Notes: generated by a model from the sequence alone, not told the origin. Shown: positions 22,191 through 35,480, counted from the first letter of the stretch. The stretch is 64,000 nucleotides of DNA from Chelydra serpentina (GCA_037349315.1 JBAIAC010000057.1:4278001-4342000), one strand, 5' to 3'. Program-made: numbers and translations.

Positions 22191-22527
22191 TGTTTTAACA
22201 TTAATGTTTAAACATTTATTGCGGCGCCAGGGTGGCGAGCTAAGTGCTATTGCTTGAACAGATACTGTGCTGGGACCCATGTCAATGCATTTGCTAACCT
22301 GCCTGCCTTCGGTAGGATTACAATTTGGTGAACTGGAGAATAGCTAGTTGTTTTGGAGCTGGGTGATGTCCCTGACTTTTGACTTCAAGATGTAGGCGCC
22401 CGAGAGAAAGGTGGCTGTTGGGTGTCCCCTGTGAAAATCATGGTTGGAAGCCTAGGTGTGGTTTAGGTAAGGCTCTGAGAACACTTGGTTTGTGAGCTGA
22501 ACCTTGCAGGTGCTTCCACAGAGTCTG

Positions 22528-22569
22528 GAAATGACCCAGGTTTGCTTAGAAATGAGCCAGGTTTGCTTA
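22528..22569. repeat. 21-bp tandem duplication
   Basis: GAAATGACCCAGGTTTGCTTA is followed at once by the same 21 bases with a single change (GACCC to GAGCC). It looks like a local replication slip. Confidence 0.8.
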
Positions 22570-23305
22570 GATCTTTGAGCTTGACTAACTCACTCAGTCG
22601 TCCAAAGAGAAGCCCCCAACAGTAACCCTCAGTTCCCCGCTGTACCTACCGTCCACACTTTCCGGAGTGAATCAAGGGTTTGTGGAGAGGGACGTTTGCC
22701 AGCTTTTCCAGGTGGGCAAATAGCTTTAGCCCTTATTTGCCAACTTTTGTGACTTCCAGTCACGCTTCACTGAGCCCTTGAACCAAGGGCTTGGTTTGAA
22801 TGAGTTTGAGGTTGGAGGTGGATATTTCACACAGCCCTGGGCTTGGTCATTTTCAGCGCTAAAGTTCTATTTTGCGGTGTCTAATTTGGAGTGTAAGTCT
22901 TTGAAAATTCTGCAATAAATATATAAGCTTGGAAATCAATTGCCATTGCTTAAATAGTGCTGGGGTAATAATAACCTGCCTTTAACCTTGTTAAACAGTT
23001 GCTTTTACATGTCTCTTCGGTATATTGTGGCATGAACACTAGAGAACCTGGGTGTGAAAAATAGCCACTTAGCTTCCTTGGCGCTCATTCTTCCTGGAGC
23101 ACTGCAATTATTAAATTCTTACATCTTTTATATGTTACATCGTTAATTATATGTTATCATGTTTAGTGACACCTGAAGGTAGAAGAACCGCGTTTAAGAT
23201 AACTATACTTATGCCTTTAATGTTTAAACATGGGTCTGATCTCCTGCAGGAGCAAGAAGAGGAATACCTTCAAGGGAAGAGCCATTTCTTGCACAAGAAC
23301 TCAAA

Positions 23306-23463
23306 GGGCCTGATTAACCCCATTGCCCTGCACTTCGTGCATTCGTTTACACCAGTGCACAATGTGGGTAAAATGCTACCATTCTGAGAGGGTAATGCCT
23401 TCCACGCATGCTGTGTTGGTGTAAATGACTATACCTGGTGCAGCCTTACAGAAAATCGGGCCC
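23306..23463. repeat. Palindromic repeat, family B ('ctaccattctga' type), copy 1
   Basis: 'tttacaccagtgcacaatg' and 'tgggtaaaatgctaccattc' form the left part. 'tgttggtgtaaatgactata' and 'cctggtgcagcc' mirror it on the right, between GGGCCTGAT and ATCGGGCCC ends. Other copies lie at 30959-31095 and 54428-54600. Confidence 0.6.
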
Positions 23464-23764
23464 AAGCAATCCTAGAGGCAAAGAAAATTACTCTTAAGGT
23501 TATGGTTTTCCCCAAATTATTTTTTTTTCCAGCAAGAAAGGCACTCTGAAAATGTGTAAGTGGTTTATTGCAGAGAAGCTTCTGATGTACTTGAATCTCA
23601 GGTCAAGCTGAGTTAGAAGTTTCGTAGGTTTTAGGAGAGGGAGCTGAAGCATTTGATGTGTGGCTTGCTCGGATGCAATGGAAGATGTGGCAGAGATGAA
23701 AATATTGATTGGAATGTCTCCCCAGTGGAGCTTCTGGTTATCACCAGGAGATATTCTCATTATG

Positions 23765-23960
23765 TGTGTTAGAGTAGCACCTAAAAACCCCAACGGAGAT
23801 CAGGGTCCTATGGTACTAGCACATAGTTAGAGGCAGTCCTTGCTCTGGAGAGCTTACAATCTGAATAGGTAAGACAAAGAGAGTATTATCTCCATTGACA
23901 GATGGAAAACTGAGGCACAAAGACATTAAAACCCAGAATTTAAGGTATTTAGGCATTGCC
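23765..23960 (-). mobile_element. MIR/CORE-SINE-like copy
   Basis: 'gagatcagggtcctatggt', 'gcagtccttgctctggagag', 'cttacaatctgaataggtaa' and 'gaaaactgaggcacaaagac' are in minus-strand order. Confidence 0.78.
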
Positions 23961-25874
23961 ACGCTCAGCACTTCTATGCCTAACTGATTGAGGAGCCTCA
24001 ATGTGATTTTTTTTTTCTCAAAAGGGTTTAGAATTATTGATAGGTGACCATAACTCTTGACTTTCTGTGGGTGTCTTCAGGAGGGATGGTCTTCCCTTTA
24101 AGAGCCAGGGATCCTAGGGGCAGCCAGCCTTGTTCAATGATCTGGCCCCAGCTGGGGAAAGGGTCGGGTAATCCACATCAAAGGCTAGTGGAGCTCAGCT
24201 GGAAGCAGCTGCAGGTGGGAGATACGCTCCTGCAGTAAGCTCTGAAGCAGGGTTATTGAAGTGGTGGGACAGGCGGGATCGGGTGTGTGGTTTTTATTTT
24301 AGCCCAGAGCGAGGCAAAGGGATGAGCCTCTGGGGGAGCTTTAGCCCATGGAGGGCAGAGGGAACTGTTTTGTTTTGATGCTTTGCCTAAGCGGCTGCTG
24401 TTGTCTTGTTCCACGTTAATTGTTCCGGGCCACGACGTTCGAGAATGAATTTGGCGTCTCTTACAGAACCCTTTGTGAGATCCAAGGTGTCCGATATGAA
24501 GAACATCACTTTCCTTCCAATATTACATTCACAAGCATGGGCAGGTGTCAAAGCCTGCTCTGGATACAGCTCGCAGAATGGATGTATCTCGGTCCCGTCT
24601 CTGTGGTGAAGACCATCCCTACCTTAAAAAAAATAATCTTTGGCTAACAGGGCTCTGGCAACGATATTCCCACCATGGAGTTGTGGGAAAGAGTTTTGTA
24701 TTTACAGGATAAAACTTTCCCCTGAAGAGGGGAGGCCTGAAAAGACTCTGGGTGTGGCGTTATCGTTTCTTGGCTAGATTGAAGAGCTGGCCAACTACAG
24801 GGGGTTGACTTTGGTGGGCCAAAATTGGGTAGGATGCGGGTGGCGATGGTGTAAGGTGCAGACATGGTTGGGAAGAAAGTCGATGGAGTGGGCCAGACTG
24901 GCTAATGGTTGGGGGAAGGAGGTGAAGGTGCATTGGATTGATCAGAGAGCCCGAGAGAACGTTTGGAGCTACAGCCTACAAAGAGCAGATTGTGACCGGT
25001 ATAGAAAGGCCAAGTTTTACCAGCTGAAAGAGTAATGAAATGCACCCTCCAATAGCCGAAAGCTCAGTTTGGCATGATGTTATCCTGAGGCTTTGCAATC
25101 AACGGAGATAAGAAAACAACCTCTTGTTACAAAACACAACAAAACCCTCCCTGACATCCTCTGTTTAATAGCCTCATCCATTCGTTAACACAAAACCTCG
25201 TCTGCAGTTTCCCCTCGAGGGATGGCAAATGTATTTTGCATGTATTTTAATGCCAGAAAAGATTAACTGAGTAAAAAAATAACACACACACACACACACA
25301 CCCTCTTATAGACCAATCCATTTAATGTGCGCTCCTACAAAGTGGTTGACACACACAGTAATCAACCGAGGGTTGCTCCCAAAGTTGCAGACTAAATTCA
25401 GCGGTGTCTCCTCTCAGGGGTAATTGTTTATTTGTAGCCTGTGTTGTGGCAGAGGAATTGTATGCGAGTAGATAACACTGTGTACATGCTTTCCGCCAGG
25501 TCAGCCGGTTCGCTTTGATCAGCTCATGGATGCTACTTTCTTTGGGCTGTTATGGCTGCCAAACCCTCCGTTCATTATTCTTGTTATTTGCATGAAAATT
25601 AGAAATCGTTACTTGATAAAGTGATGGCAGCAGCCATCTGCCCCTGGGGAAGTGATTTACACGTCTTTATCTTGGAAACTTTGCAGTGAAAGATCTCATC
25701 TAGAAGGATATAATTGAACTGTAGGTTTCTTCCTTTTGCTTCCCTCCCTGGAGTTGTGCGCCCTTCCCCACACCTTGGCTGGTGGAGCGGATCAACAGTA
25801 TGGATCAACAGTTTCTCCCCTCACACAGGGATCTCCATGTTTAACAGGGTGAATGCCACTGACCTAGTTTTACT

Positions 25875-26010
25875 TTTTGTATTACAGACCATAACTAAAA
25901 TCAAGGCCCCATTGTCCTAGGCGCTGCACATACACAGATGTTATTAGAACCAGTCCCTACCCTGAAGGTCGTACAATCTAATAGACAAGACGGAAGAAAA
26001 GAGGCTTATC

Positions 26011-26058
<48 letters not shown>

Positions 26059-26095
26059 AGTGTCAGAACCAGGAAGTGAACTCAGATCTGTCCCA
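25875..26095 (-). mobile_element. MIR/CORE-SINE-like copy with a (GT)n insertion
   Basis: 'aaggccccattgtcctaggc', 'gctgcacatacacagatg' and 'gtacaatctaatagacaag' are the reversed 3' end. The central part is replaced by the GT run at 26013-26057, then 'gaaccaggaagtgaactcag' continues the SINE. Confidence 0.75.
26013..26057. repeat. (GT)n microsatellite
   Basis: About 45 bp of uninterrupted GT dinucleotides. Confidence 0.97.
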
Positions 26096-26639
26096 CAAGG
26101 AATAACAACATTGCAGCCATCTCCTCATCAAATGCAACCTTTAAAATTTGTGTTACAGTCCTTTCCGCAGATGGCATGAAGGCCTCTTCGGGTGAGATCA
26201 CATCGGCATTGCTTGACATTGAGATGTATCCTGTTGAGCATGCTGCCATCAAAATGTTCCAGGGGAAATGAGTGCCATTTTTTGTTATTAGGCTTGCATC
26301 TCGATCAAGTTATGTGATCGGGAAGACATCACTGAAATCTCAGAGTTTTGCATCAAAGGGTTCTGAATTCTGCAGTGAAACAGCCTGGACATTGAACTCC
26401 AGAATTACATTTCTACTTTTTTAATAGCAGTATTTAACTGTGACACTAGCTGCAGATGTGGATGCTGTTCTGATAGGGATGTAACTTTATTCCTGTCTTG
26501 GGGTTTAATACCAGCACCCAGCATTGTAGTATCTGAGACTGGCCCAGGTTATAATAAAGAGCTTTCTCTTGGACTTCATCATTTGGTATATGAATTCTCA
26601 GCCTGGGCGTGCAGTCTCAGTGGAAATCTGAACCTGCCT

Positions 26640-26850
26640 GTGCTGCACTTATATTACACCTCTCATCCCAGGATTTCAAAGCACTCTGTGAAGTTCACAA
26701 ACCATGACCCCCATTTTGATAGGAGGGAAACTAAGTCACAGAGAAGTGAAATAACTTGTCCAAATCAAAGCAGAGAGAAGATTAGAACCTAGGTCTTTTG
26801 GACTGATGTTCCTATATTCTAACTGCAAGACCACTCGACCTCCTTTTCTA
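26640..26850 (-). mobile_element. MIR-like SINE
   Basis: 'ggatttcaaagcactctgtg', 'gggaaactaagtcacagaga' and 'gtgaaataacttgtccaaat' followed by 'aacctaggtcttttgg' give a minus-strand MIR. Confidence 0.7.
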
Positions 26851-26999
26851 CTGTAGCCTACTGAATGCCACTAGCAACTTCTGCCAGACACATGTTGCAT
26901 GCCTATGTGGTTATTTTGCTTCATTCAGGAACAGTGTGGACAGAAGTTTGGGTATCTTTTATTTTGCTAAATTTTGTATCCAATAACCTGAAGCTCCTG

Positions 27000-29900
27000 A
27001 TGTTCTCCATTGTGTACCTCTTGCCACCTGTGATGCCCACATATTTGCTTTACACTCATTCAGTTTCAAATTCCTCTGCTTCTCTGTTGTAGCGAGTGCT
27101 GTGATCAGGGGTTTATTCTGATCTCTCACCGGTTTGAATCAGGAGAAACTCCAGTTAAGTCACTGAAGTCCTGTTATCGTAAAACTGCCTCCAGAGAGAT
27201 CAAATGAGGGTGTCCTGTGTGGGTATGATGTGTGCGTTGCGGTAGACACTGATATTTCAAGAACACTACAATATCTACTTCTGCTGGGTTTCTCTGTTGT
27301 ATCTTTTGTTTAGAGATGTCCTTGGACTTCTATGCCCTGGAATGCAGACTTACATTTTTAAAACGCTAGGGCAGTTCAGTCCTGGGGTGGAGACATGGGA
27401 CTTGTATCAGGTGGAGACATACTGTAGAATGGTTTGTTCACTGGTGAAAGTAAGATTTGTACCCGGGAATAAAGTCGGAGAGAGAGGAAGGACACAGGGT
27501 TTTGTGATAATTGAATCAGCTCATTTATCAAGCCTGCTATCCTGTGGGAGGATTGTAACCATGTTCTGTTGCGTGTTGAGAAACAGCTCTGGGGAAGGCC
27601 CAGAAAGGGAAGCACTAGGCAAATGGAGACGCAAGTCTTTTTCGCCAGGAGAACAGAGCGTCTCACGTGCAGTTAATATGGGATTCATTCATCAAAAACC
27701 CGGTGCTCTTTCATCAGGTTTGTTGTTTATTTAACTTACTTTGTAGCTCCATTTTTTTCAGGGCTTTTCTTGGGCTCTAAGTGCTTTGTTAGACTATATC
27801 AAGCAAAACACAAATTATGGCAATAACACGCGCTGGGTAGGTTTCTAAAAAGTCAGGTAAAGGAAATAAGATTTCCTAGGAACAAGCTTGCCCGTATGAA
27901 AGATGCCCCCAAAATCTAACCCCAAAGAGATTTTTCTTTTACCCTTCAGCCTATTAGCTTTCATTCTGATGTTTAAAAAAATAAATAAAGATTAATCCAC
28001 TTCCTCGGTTCCTGCTCAGATCCATCTCTAAAAGGGGAGGGGGCAGAGAGAGGAAACAATGAACCTCATTCATTCAAAATACATCATTCTGCCAAAATGG
28101 CATAAATATGTATTGTTTCTCCGATATTGTAGCCTCCATTCCTGCTAATAAGTAATTGAGTGTGTTTGGGGTGGGCAATCTGGCAGCTCTGTCATTACTT
28201 GAACAAGCAGCAGTAAGGACACATGGATATTTTCAGCTTCGCACAAAAACTCAAAGAAATAAATGGGGGTGGGGGGTAGAGAGTGAAAACACTGGTTCCA
28301 GCGAATCCATTAAAGTTCATTGCTGTGAGTGGACTTACTTTCTGAGCATTTCTCCTTGTTACTTCTGTGGCTGATGGTTTCTAAGAAGATTAATCCCCCA
28401 AGTGATGATTTGTGCACCGTGCAGTTTCTGAGATATGACAAATGCATTCATTCTGCTTCCACACAGACCAGGGGCTTCTGGGAGTTACCTCAGCGGGATT
28501 CTGGTAAGAGAGAAGAGATCATCCAAGGATGCTTTCTTTCTCCCTCCTTTCCCACTCCGTTTCAAAGCCAAGCTGGTTTGGATTGTGCTGATGTGCTTCG
28601 TGCTGACGTGTTTGGATTCCAATCATTTGTAAAGAGTTTCAGGACACAGACTCTGATCCAGCTCTGGGTTTGGATGTGGGGTTATGGTTCAGGCCTATTT
28701 GTGTCTTTTCTGTGATTTCATTCACAATGAATTTATTTCCTTCACCAGCCCGGGCGCTCAGTGACCTTAAAAAAAGGGACTTTGCTGACACTTCTGATGG
28801 AAACACAAGCGCACGAGAGATCGATGAAATCATGATTGAGAGCCTAATAAAAATGGTGATTGAACTATCTTGTGATGTAGGGCCCAATCATGCAAAACAC
28901 AACAGAGCCAATGGGGCTACCCAGGGCAGTAAAGCACTCTGCTTGGTAGCGATTACAGGCGTTGGGCCCTACATTGGAAGACAGTTTAATTCCCCTTCAA
29001 CTGATCTGGGTTTTGCATCCCAATTTACATACCTCCTGCTGCTAGACAGAGTTTTGGAGTTAAAGATAGGGATCAACTTATTTCAAAGTTCTGGGACCGA
29101 CAGAACGTACTTGACTTCATGCTGATCTTATATCTATAATCTGCATACAATTTAGATGCATGTGTGTGACAAAATGCCCATGACATCCTTTGCATTGAAA
29201 ATACAGGCTGTAGCCAGCCAACCTGAAACACTGAACAAAAAGGTTTGGAAAGAACAAAAACAATACATTTATGCCTCGCCTGTACCATTAGCCCTGACTG
29301 AGGGGGTGGTTCTTGACCTGCACCACCTTAGGAATAGGCCTGGAGGCTTTATGACACAAACCTCTTTCTGAATCACTGCTCCTCTCCTAAGCACTTATGC
29401 TGCGCCATTAAAGTGCATGGGAGTTTTGCCGTTGGCTTCAATGAGCATACGATCAAGCTCTTCCTTTGGGGGAAGAAAGTGATTGCAGCCTCTTTACGTT
29501 GTCTCAAGTTGTGCCCTCCTCCTCATAAATGGAGGCATTCAAAATCACTTGTTGTTTTTGAAAAGTGGGGCCGTGGTTCCCCTGCAGAGCACAGAATCAG
29601 ATTTGAAACAAGATCCATGAAATGAGCGTAACAAACCATAGGAGGGAGAGGGGAAGTGAACACGAGAGTAACAGCAGTGAGCACGTGCATTTACAGTGGC
29701 TGGTTACGTGCATAGCTTGACGACTAGGGTGGGTATTTTCTTACTTCCGAAGCTGAGAGTGACCCACGAAGTTTGACCTATTAGGTAATTGGCAGAGAGC
29801 ATTTGTGTACATTATAAAACAAAAGTCTGGTGCACTACTTAGTGAAAGGGTCTTTTCTGATGATGAATGCTGCCCCGGGGGGTGTACACTGGTGGTAGAT

Positions 29901-30955
29901 ATTATTGACTGGTGGGTGGGAATCCTCCCAAATCAGCAGTCTCCTCTGGCCCATTGGGGTAGAAAACCAGGTCTTCTCCTGAGGTAGCTGGAGCTTTGTC
30001 CTTCTGGTCACTCTACATATTTCTTGGGAATAACCCTTCTTGCAGACTTATTCTTTCAGCCTTTATTCTTCATATCCCTCATCCAGAATCAAGGAGTGTT
30101 GAAGAACCTGAAATTAAAAAAAAAAAATAGAATTAGCCCAATGTGTTTTCCACTCTCATATTGATTTGTAATGGCTGACTTTATTTTATACACATCATCC
30201 CTACTGCTAATGAAACCAGCAATCTTCACTGGGCTTGGATACTCCATAGGCTCTTTCCCATGTTCCTAATCAAAATGATACAGGGATGGATCCTTGAGTT
30301 GTCCCACAGATCTCCAGAAGGAAAGCAGTTTGTCCCAGACACTGGGCCAAGAAACGAATGTGATGGGTGCCCTCTAAAAAACGATAGACAGAGATGGAGG
30401 CCCCAAACTCCAGGCTCCTTTGAAGTTAGCTTTCCAGCCATTGTGTTGCTTTTATTTTTTGTGGCATAGGTATTTCTGAGGCACCTTTATGATGATTAAG
30501 GTTTCCTGTAATCATTGATCGCACTATTATCCGGTTCCTCCCACACAACCTCTCATCCTGTAAAATTAGAACAGCTTTGGAGAAATATACAGTGGGAGGA
30601 AAATGAGTTTGAGCTAGCGTGTTTCAAGCAGTAATCTCAGTAGTGGTTGCGCTCTGTTGTGATTCTACAGCAAAACTGTGTATAAATATGCCTGGCGTGT
30701 TTTATTCTAAAGCAGTTTCCTGCATCTCTGGCTGCTCTGCTGTTTTCTCGAGTGCATGTTCCCACGTCCTAATTAGCCATTAACCGATAATGTGTTTGAG
30801 CAACAGAATAGGAGTTAGACAAATTGAAAGAGGTCGGGAGTTGAAGGGATGTATGGTTTTAGGAACATAAGGTTCAGTGTGTCGGATCAGTGTGTTGTGT
30901 CTACAAACTCCAACCCATCTAGGAAGACTGTGACCAAGAACAGGACATAGATTTC
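27000..30955. other. Intronic sequence with long but unsupported open frames
   Basis: Open frames of 145 and 151 codons occur on the plus strand (27297-27734 and 28670-29125), but each overlaps frames on the other strand. They read as low-similarity sequence, with no domain, signal or splice logic. No repeat was named with confidence. Confidence 0.55.
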
Positions 30956-30958
30956 TTT

Positions 30959-31095
30959 GGCCTGATTGTCCCTTGCTCTACACCATGTGCAGTCATTTAC
31001 ACCCGCATAAAGTGTGTCTTTCTCATTCCTTGGTGTTGTACACCCCCTTTGCACTGACTGCACACTGGTGTTAATAACCACTCACGATGCAGAGC
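30959..31095. repeat. Palindromic repeat, family B, copy 2
   Basis: 'ccatgtgcagtcatttacac' and 'ccgcataaagtg' face 'tttgcactgactgcacactg' and 'gtgttaataacc'. It is diverged but in the same order as 23306-23463. Confidence 0.55.
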
Positions 31096-31114
31096 TGCGG
31101 AGAGAGGTCCCTGG

Positions 31115-31350
31115 CATGGAGTGGGAGGGTGATCCTGTAGTTAGGCCACTGGACTGGGACTCGAGATCTGCGTTCAGTTCCTGGCTCTGGTGCAAACATC
31201 CTGCGTGACCTTGGGTAAGGCATGTGATCTCTTTCAGGTTTTGCCATCTGTAAAATGGAGATAACACTGATCTCTCTCAGAGCTGGGAGTGGAGGCATTG
31301 TGAGGCTGAATTCAGATCCTTAGATGGAAAGCACTGGCAAAGTGACTTTA
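31115..31350 (+). mobile_element. MIR-like SINE, nearly full length
   Basis: 'gactgggactcgagatctgc', 'gttcagttcctggctctgg', 'cgtgaccttgggtaaggca' and 'ccatctgtaaaatggagata' are in MIR order from head to core, then 'gcattgtgaggctg'. Confidence 0.8.
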
Positions 31351-32310
31351 TTTGATTCAATCTCAGGCTCTGGATGCTTTACTGGAAAAAAACCAAACCA
31401 CACAGGACTTTTAACGAACTAACTGTAGCACACACAATGGACGACCAGTGCCAACAGCAGTATGAGATGAAGCTGGTTTCGGTCTGGAAATTGCAACCCT
31501 TCAAATGGGCACCAGCTCAGTGTGTCTGTCTCTCATGATGGGACTGTCCCCAGTCTGAGACCCTGACACCGCAAGGAACGCAGCCCACTGTATTTTTGCA
31601 GCAAAGCAGCAAATCCAACATGCAGCTGTCACACATCACCAGAGAGGGCATGTTTATGGTACAGTAGATAGCCCCTGAGTGGCCAGGTTGCTTATTTTCG
31701 GAAGGTTGCGTTTCCATTTACAATGCAACGTCAGTTCCCAAACTCCAGGTAGCCGTAGTTCAGCTGGAACTCTGGGATTCTACCCTCTCGGATCTGCAGG
31801 GCCAATGCTGCAGATGTCCTGGCTTTGTGAGGGCCATGCTCTGACTAACGCAGACCCTTTGAAGCCATCCATTCTGCAAAGCTGCCTGACATTTGTTAGC
31901 TGTGCTTACGGGAACATTAAAGTGCATTTGTAGTTAGGAGAAAGTCTAAAAGTTATTTACTTTCTCTCAGTGACTCCCAGATCAGTGGCTCGGTTTACAC
32001 ATCAAAAGATGATTTTTCTAACTGCCAGTGCTCTGCTTGACCCGGGATCTGGAAACTAAGCTAAATTAAGCTCTTTCTCCTGCCTGTGATGTCAGCACCA
32101 GTGATAAAGATTTAGCAGTAGAAATGTTGTTGATAATTCTGTTGATGCACGAGATAGAATCTGGTTGGCTCTCTCTTTGCTGGAATAGCTCTGCAGGGCT
32201 AAAAGAGTTAAAAATGTTTTTGTGAGCAGAGAAGGCACACAAGGAGCATGTGTTGAGTTAGTGACATTTATAATCATTTTACTGGGTACAATCAGTCTTC
32301 AAAAGCAGAA

Positions 32311-32424
32311 AGTATTCATAGATAATGAGGCCAGAAGGGACCATTGTAATAATGTAGTCTGACCTCCTGTATAACACAGGCCATTGGACCGCCCTGAAAT
32401 AATTCCTGTTAGAACTAGAGAAAG
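32311..32424 (-). mobile_element. CR1 LINE 3' end
   Basis: 'attcatagataatgaggcca', 'gaagggaccattgtaataat', 'gtagtctgacctcctgtata' and 'acacaggccat' are the reverse complement of a CR1 tail. The truncated end abuts a microsatellite. Confidence 0.85.
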
Positions 32425-32432
32425 CGTGTGTG

Positions 32433-32490
<58 letters not shown>
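32425..32490. repeat. (GT)-(TA)-(CA)n microsatellite
   Basis: GTGTGTGTATATATACACAC passes into an uninterrupted CA run that ends at 32490. The left part is self-complementary. Confidence 0.97.
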
Positions 32491-32493
<3 letters not shown>

Positions 32494-32829
32494 TTCAGAT
32501 AATGCATTACGGTTTAGACTGGAGACTAAAACATTCTGTTTTGCTTACTCTGGGGTCAGTTATGACCTTGCCATAGACCCCCACATATGGAGCTGCACAC
32601 AGCTGTGTTGCCCCAGGAGCAGACCAGGAGTGACATGGTGACTCCAATTCCCACTCCCATCTTGCTGTGCTGATTGCGGTAGTGGTGTGGGAGAGCCAAG
32701 CTTTATCCATTCCCCTTCACTTTTCTGCCCACTCTTTGCACACATATATGCGGGGGAGATGGGACATCACAGCCATATGGGGGTCTAGGTAAGCAGCTCA
32801 GGGTTTTTGGCTCCTTATATCCCTACATG

Positions 32830-33870
32830 GTTGCTCAGGATGGGCCATGAACTAGCTGTTAAGTTGCATGGAGATATGTTTACAATGTACTTAATGTCTT
32901 TAAAAATGAAAACAAAACAAAGACCAAAAAACACCGACCATATTTGGTAACGGAATTCAGTGTCTTTCCTGTTTCTTAGCTATTCATCACAAGCATAAAA
33001 CCACTTTATGGAAATTTAAATTCCTTACTCCAAAAGTTTAATTATACATAATCAAATTATCAGTAGTTAAAACACTTGTAGTTTTCTCTTTAGCTTATGT
33101 AGAAATCTGTCTTGCTCAATATACATTAACTGAAATTACAGCAAAATCTGAATCATCTGTGTGTGCTGCAAATTTAGCCATTACTTCTCAGTAGACATTT
33201 TGATTCAGACTACGCTAATAAATAAAGGCAGGTGACTGACTTGAATAAACTAAGGACCATCATGAACTTTACTATAGAACTCAGTTTAAACAGGAACTCA
33301 ATTTAAATCTGTGAACATTCTCTTGAGAATCTAGATTGTGGATGAAAGCACACATGCTGAGATACCCCAAAGTAGATCGCTTCTTATTTCTGACTCAAGT
33401 TGAAGCACTCAGCACTCATGAGACCGTTAATTCTCAAGAGAATTCCAGCCAAATTTATCAGAACTTCAGTAAATGTCTGAACAGTGTTTTAGATGTTGAA
33501 AGCATTATGTAAATACTAGGTATTTTTTATTGCATTTCCAGTAAGCATCCAAATATTGTAGTGCTTATCCAATTTGACCTGAACCTCAGAATCTTTCTAG
33601 TGCTAATAAGTTTGTCACAGCTCAAATTTTAATGGACCAAATCCTGCAGTCCTAATTCAGGCAGACTTCTGTTGCCTTTATTAAGGATTTAGCCCATAAC
33701 TGTTTTTGTTCCCTTATTGGCACTAAAGACAACTGAACTATGAGCTAGCTGTGGCATTTAAGCTCTCATTTCCAGTCCATGCATGTGCTCCGTTTTTCAT
33801 TTGCACCAAGTAAATGCCAAGACAACTGTGAGAGAGGAAATTTAGTAGTCTAATAATAATAAAAAAACTT
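32830..33870. other. AT-rich, repeat-poor intronic stretch
   Basis: About 1 kb with high A+T, no recognisable transposon and no coding signal. Such repeat-free blocks within a large intron can be conserved non-coding sequence, but nothing in a single sequence proves that. Confidence 0.4.
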
Positions 33871-33955
33871 TGGGTGTGATCGGCAGCAGCTCTAAATCAA
33901 TATACCTCTTGATTTCCATGGAGCTCTGCTGATTTACACCAGCGGTAGATATGAC
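33871..33955. repeat. Palindromic mini-repeat, family A, copy 5
   Basis: 'cagctctaaatcaatatacc' and 'tcttg' face 'ggagctctgctgatttacac' and 'cagcgg'. Confidence 0.55.
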
Positions 33956-33964
33956 ACGTTGTCT

Positions 33965-34175
33965 TCCCTCGGAGAATCTCAAAGTACTTCAGAGAAGCTA
34001 GTGAACTACTTGTTCTTACTCCGGTGAGGTACGTATGGATGAACCCCACCTTGCTAATGGGCAGAGTGAGAGACAGAGGGAAGGTGACTTTCCCAACATG
34101 ATACAGCCGGTCTTTGAGAGAGCTGGGAACAGAACCCAGCCGCCCAGGCCTGTGCCTTTTGACCACAAGACCCAT
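33965..34175 (-). mobile_element. MIR-like SINE
   Basis: 'gagaatctcaaagtacttca', 'gagagacagagggaaggtga' and 'ctttcccaac' followed by 'gctgggaacagaacccagcc' give a minus-strand MIR. Confidence 0.7.
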
Positions 34176-34315
34176 TGAGAGTTAAGAAGCGGAATGGAAG
34201 CTATTACAATTCTGCCTCAAATAGTCCCCTTTTATTCAATAGTTTTTGTTCTCCATGCATTATGCTACATTGATGATATAAATTCAGATGGTGACTGGAG
34301 ATCTGTGTTGGAGGT

Positions 34316-35480
34316 TGTCACAGGGTGGGCCGGTGCTTTGAGGGGAGTTGGGCTCAGCCTACCTGTGTCTAGCTATGTTATTCACCTCCCAGGTGGTGGG
34401 TTTAGGCTTGGGCTGGCGGTTGCGTCAGGTGATCAGGCATCACGTGATGGCATCTTGGGGTGGGGGCCTGCTCCGTCACAAAAGACCAGTGAGTAGGAAA
34501 GACTTCACGGGGGTCTCTCCGGAAAGGCCCAGATGTGACTGTCTGTACCTCTATGTTCATCCTTTTTACAAGACTATGATACGTTTTGTACAAACTAGCC
34601 TCTTGTGAAGTATCATTTGAAAACTCTTAATCTACTGAACATTATTGTCCTGGTAAAATATGTGTATCGGCTTTGTACGTAAAGTCCATAAGATTCTGCT
34701 GTATAACATTGCTCTAGCATGCTCCAAGGTTAGAAGAGCAGACACAAACCAGTTTCTTAGAAACAAAAGACAACTCAACATCTAAGCCAGATGTCAACAA
34801 AGTCGAGTGGGCTATCACCTCGGTAAGTGGCTATTCTTTGGCAGGAAGAAAGGTGTAGGTGAGAAATTTACATATTGGCAAAGACACAGCCGTAAGTCTC
34901 CAAGAGGGGAGAGTGATAAAGAATAGAGAACACACAATACAAATTACCTCTCACTTCCACTCCTCTCTGCTTACAGCAACAGCAATACCTGTAGAAACCC
35001 TGAACTGGGGGAAGGGTCATGGCCTGGAAGCTTCCAGCCAGTAAAGACTGTAAAGAGCATGTGGTGAGAAAAAACCTTTGCTTTGACTTCATTTAGCTTC
35101 CTAAGTTAGGTATTCGTTTGCGTTTTATCTTTTATTTTCTTTGTAACTAATTCTGACTTTTTTATGCCTCGTTACTTGTAATCGCTTAAAATCTATCGTT
35201 CTGTAGTTAATAAACTTGTTTTATTGTTTTATCTAAACCAGAGTGTTTGGAGTGAACTGTTTGGGAGCCTCCACTTGAGATAACAGGGTTTGTGCATATC
35301 ATTTTCCATTGAGGGAATGATGGACTTTCTATGAGCTTGTATTGTCCAGGAGAGTGCTGGGCAGTACAAGACACACATTTCAGGGGACAAGTCTAGAACT
35401 TGGAGTTTGCAGGTGTCACCCTGTATGTAATTCATCAGTGACTGGTCAGAGCATGCATGTAATTCAGCTGGGAGTTATTT
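34316..35480. repeat. Large interspersed repeat, possibly LTR-derived
   Basis: Wording such as 'taataaacttgttttattg', 'agtgtttggagtgaactg', 'ttgtccaggagagtgctggg' and 'cagtacaagacacacattt' matches a repeat I have seen widely in turtles. It contains an AATAAA at about 35212. The ends and class are not established, and I saw no target duplication. Confidence 0.45.

Noticed and set aside
27297..29125. Plus-strand open frames of 145 and 151 codons (27297-27734 and 28670-29125)
   Set aside because: They have no recognisable domain, low-complexity-free but random-looking composition, overlapping frames on the other strand, and no promoter or splice pattern.
32279..32641. Open frames reading runs of Cys-Val or Thr-His
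   Set aside because: They are translations of the CA/GT microsatellite at 32425-32490.
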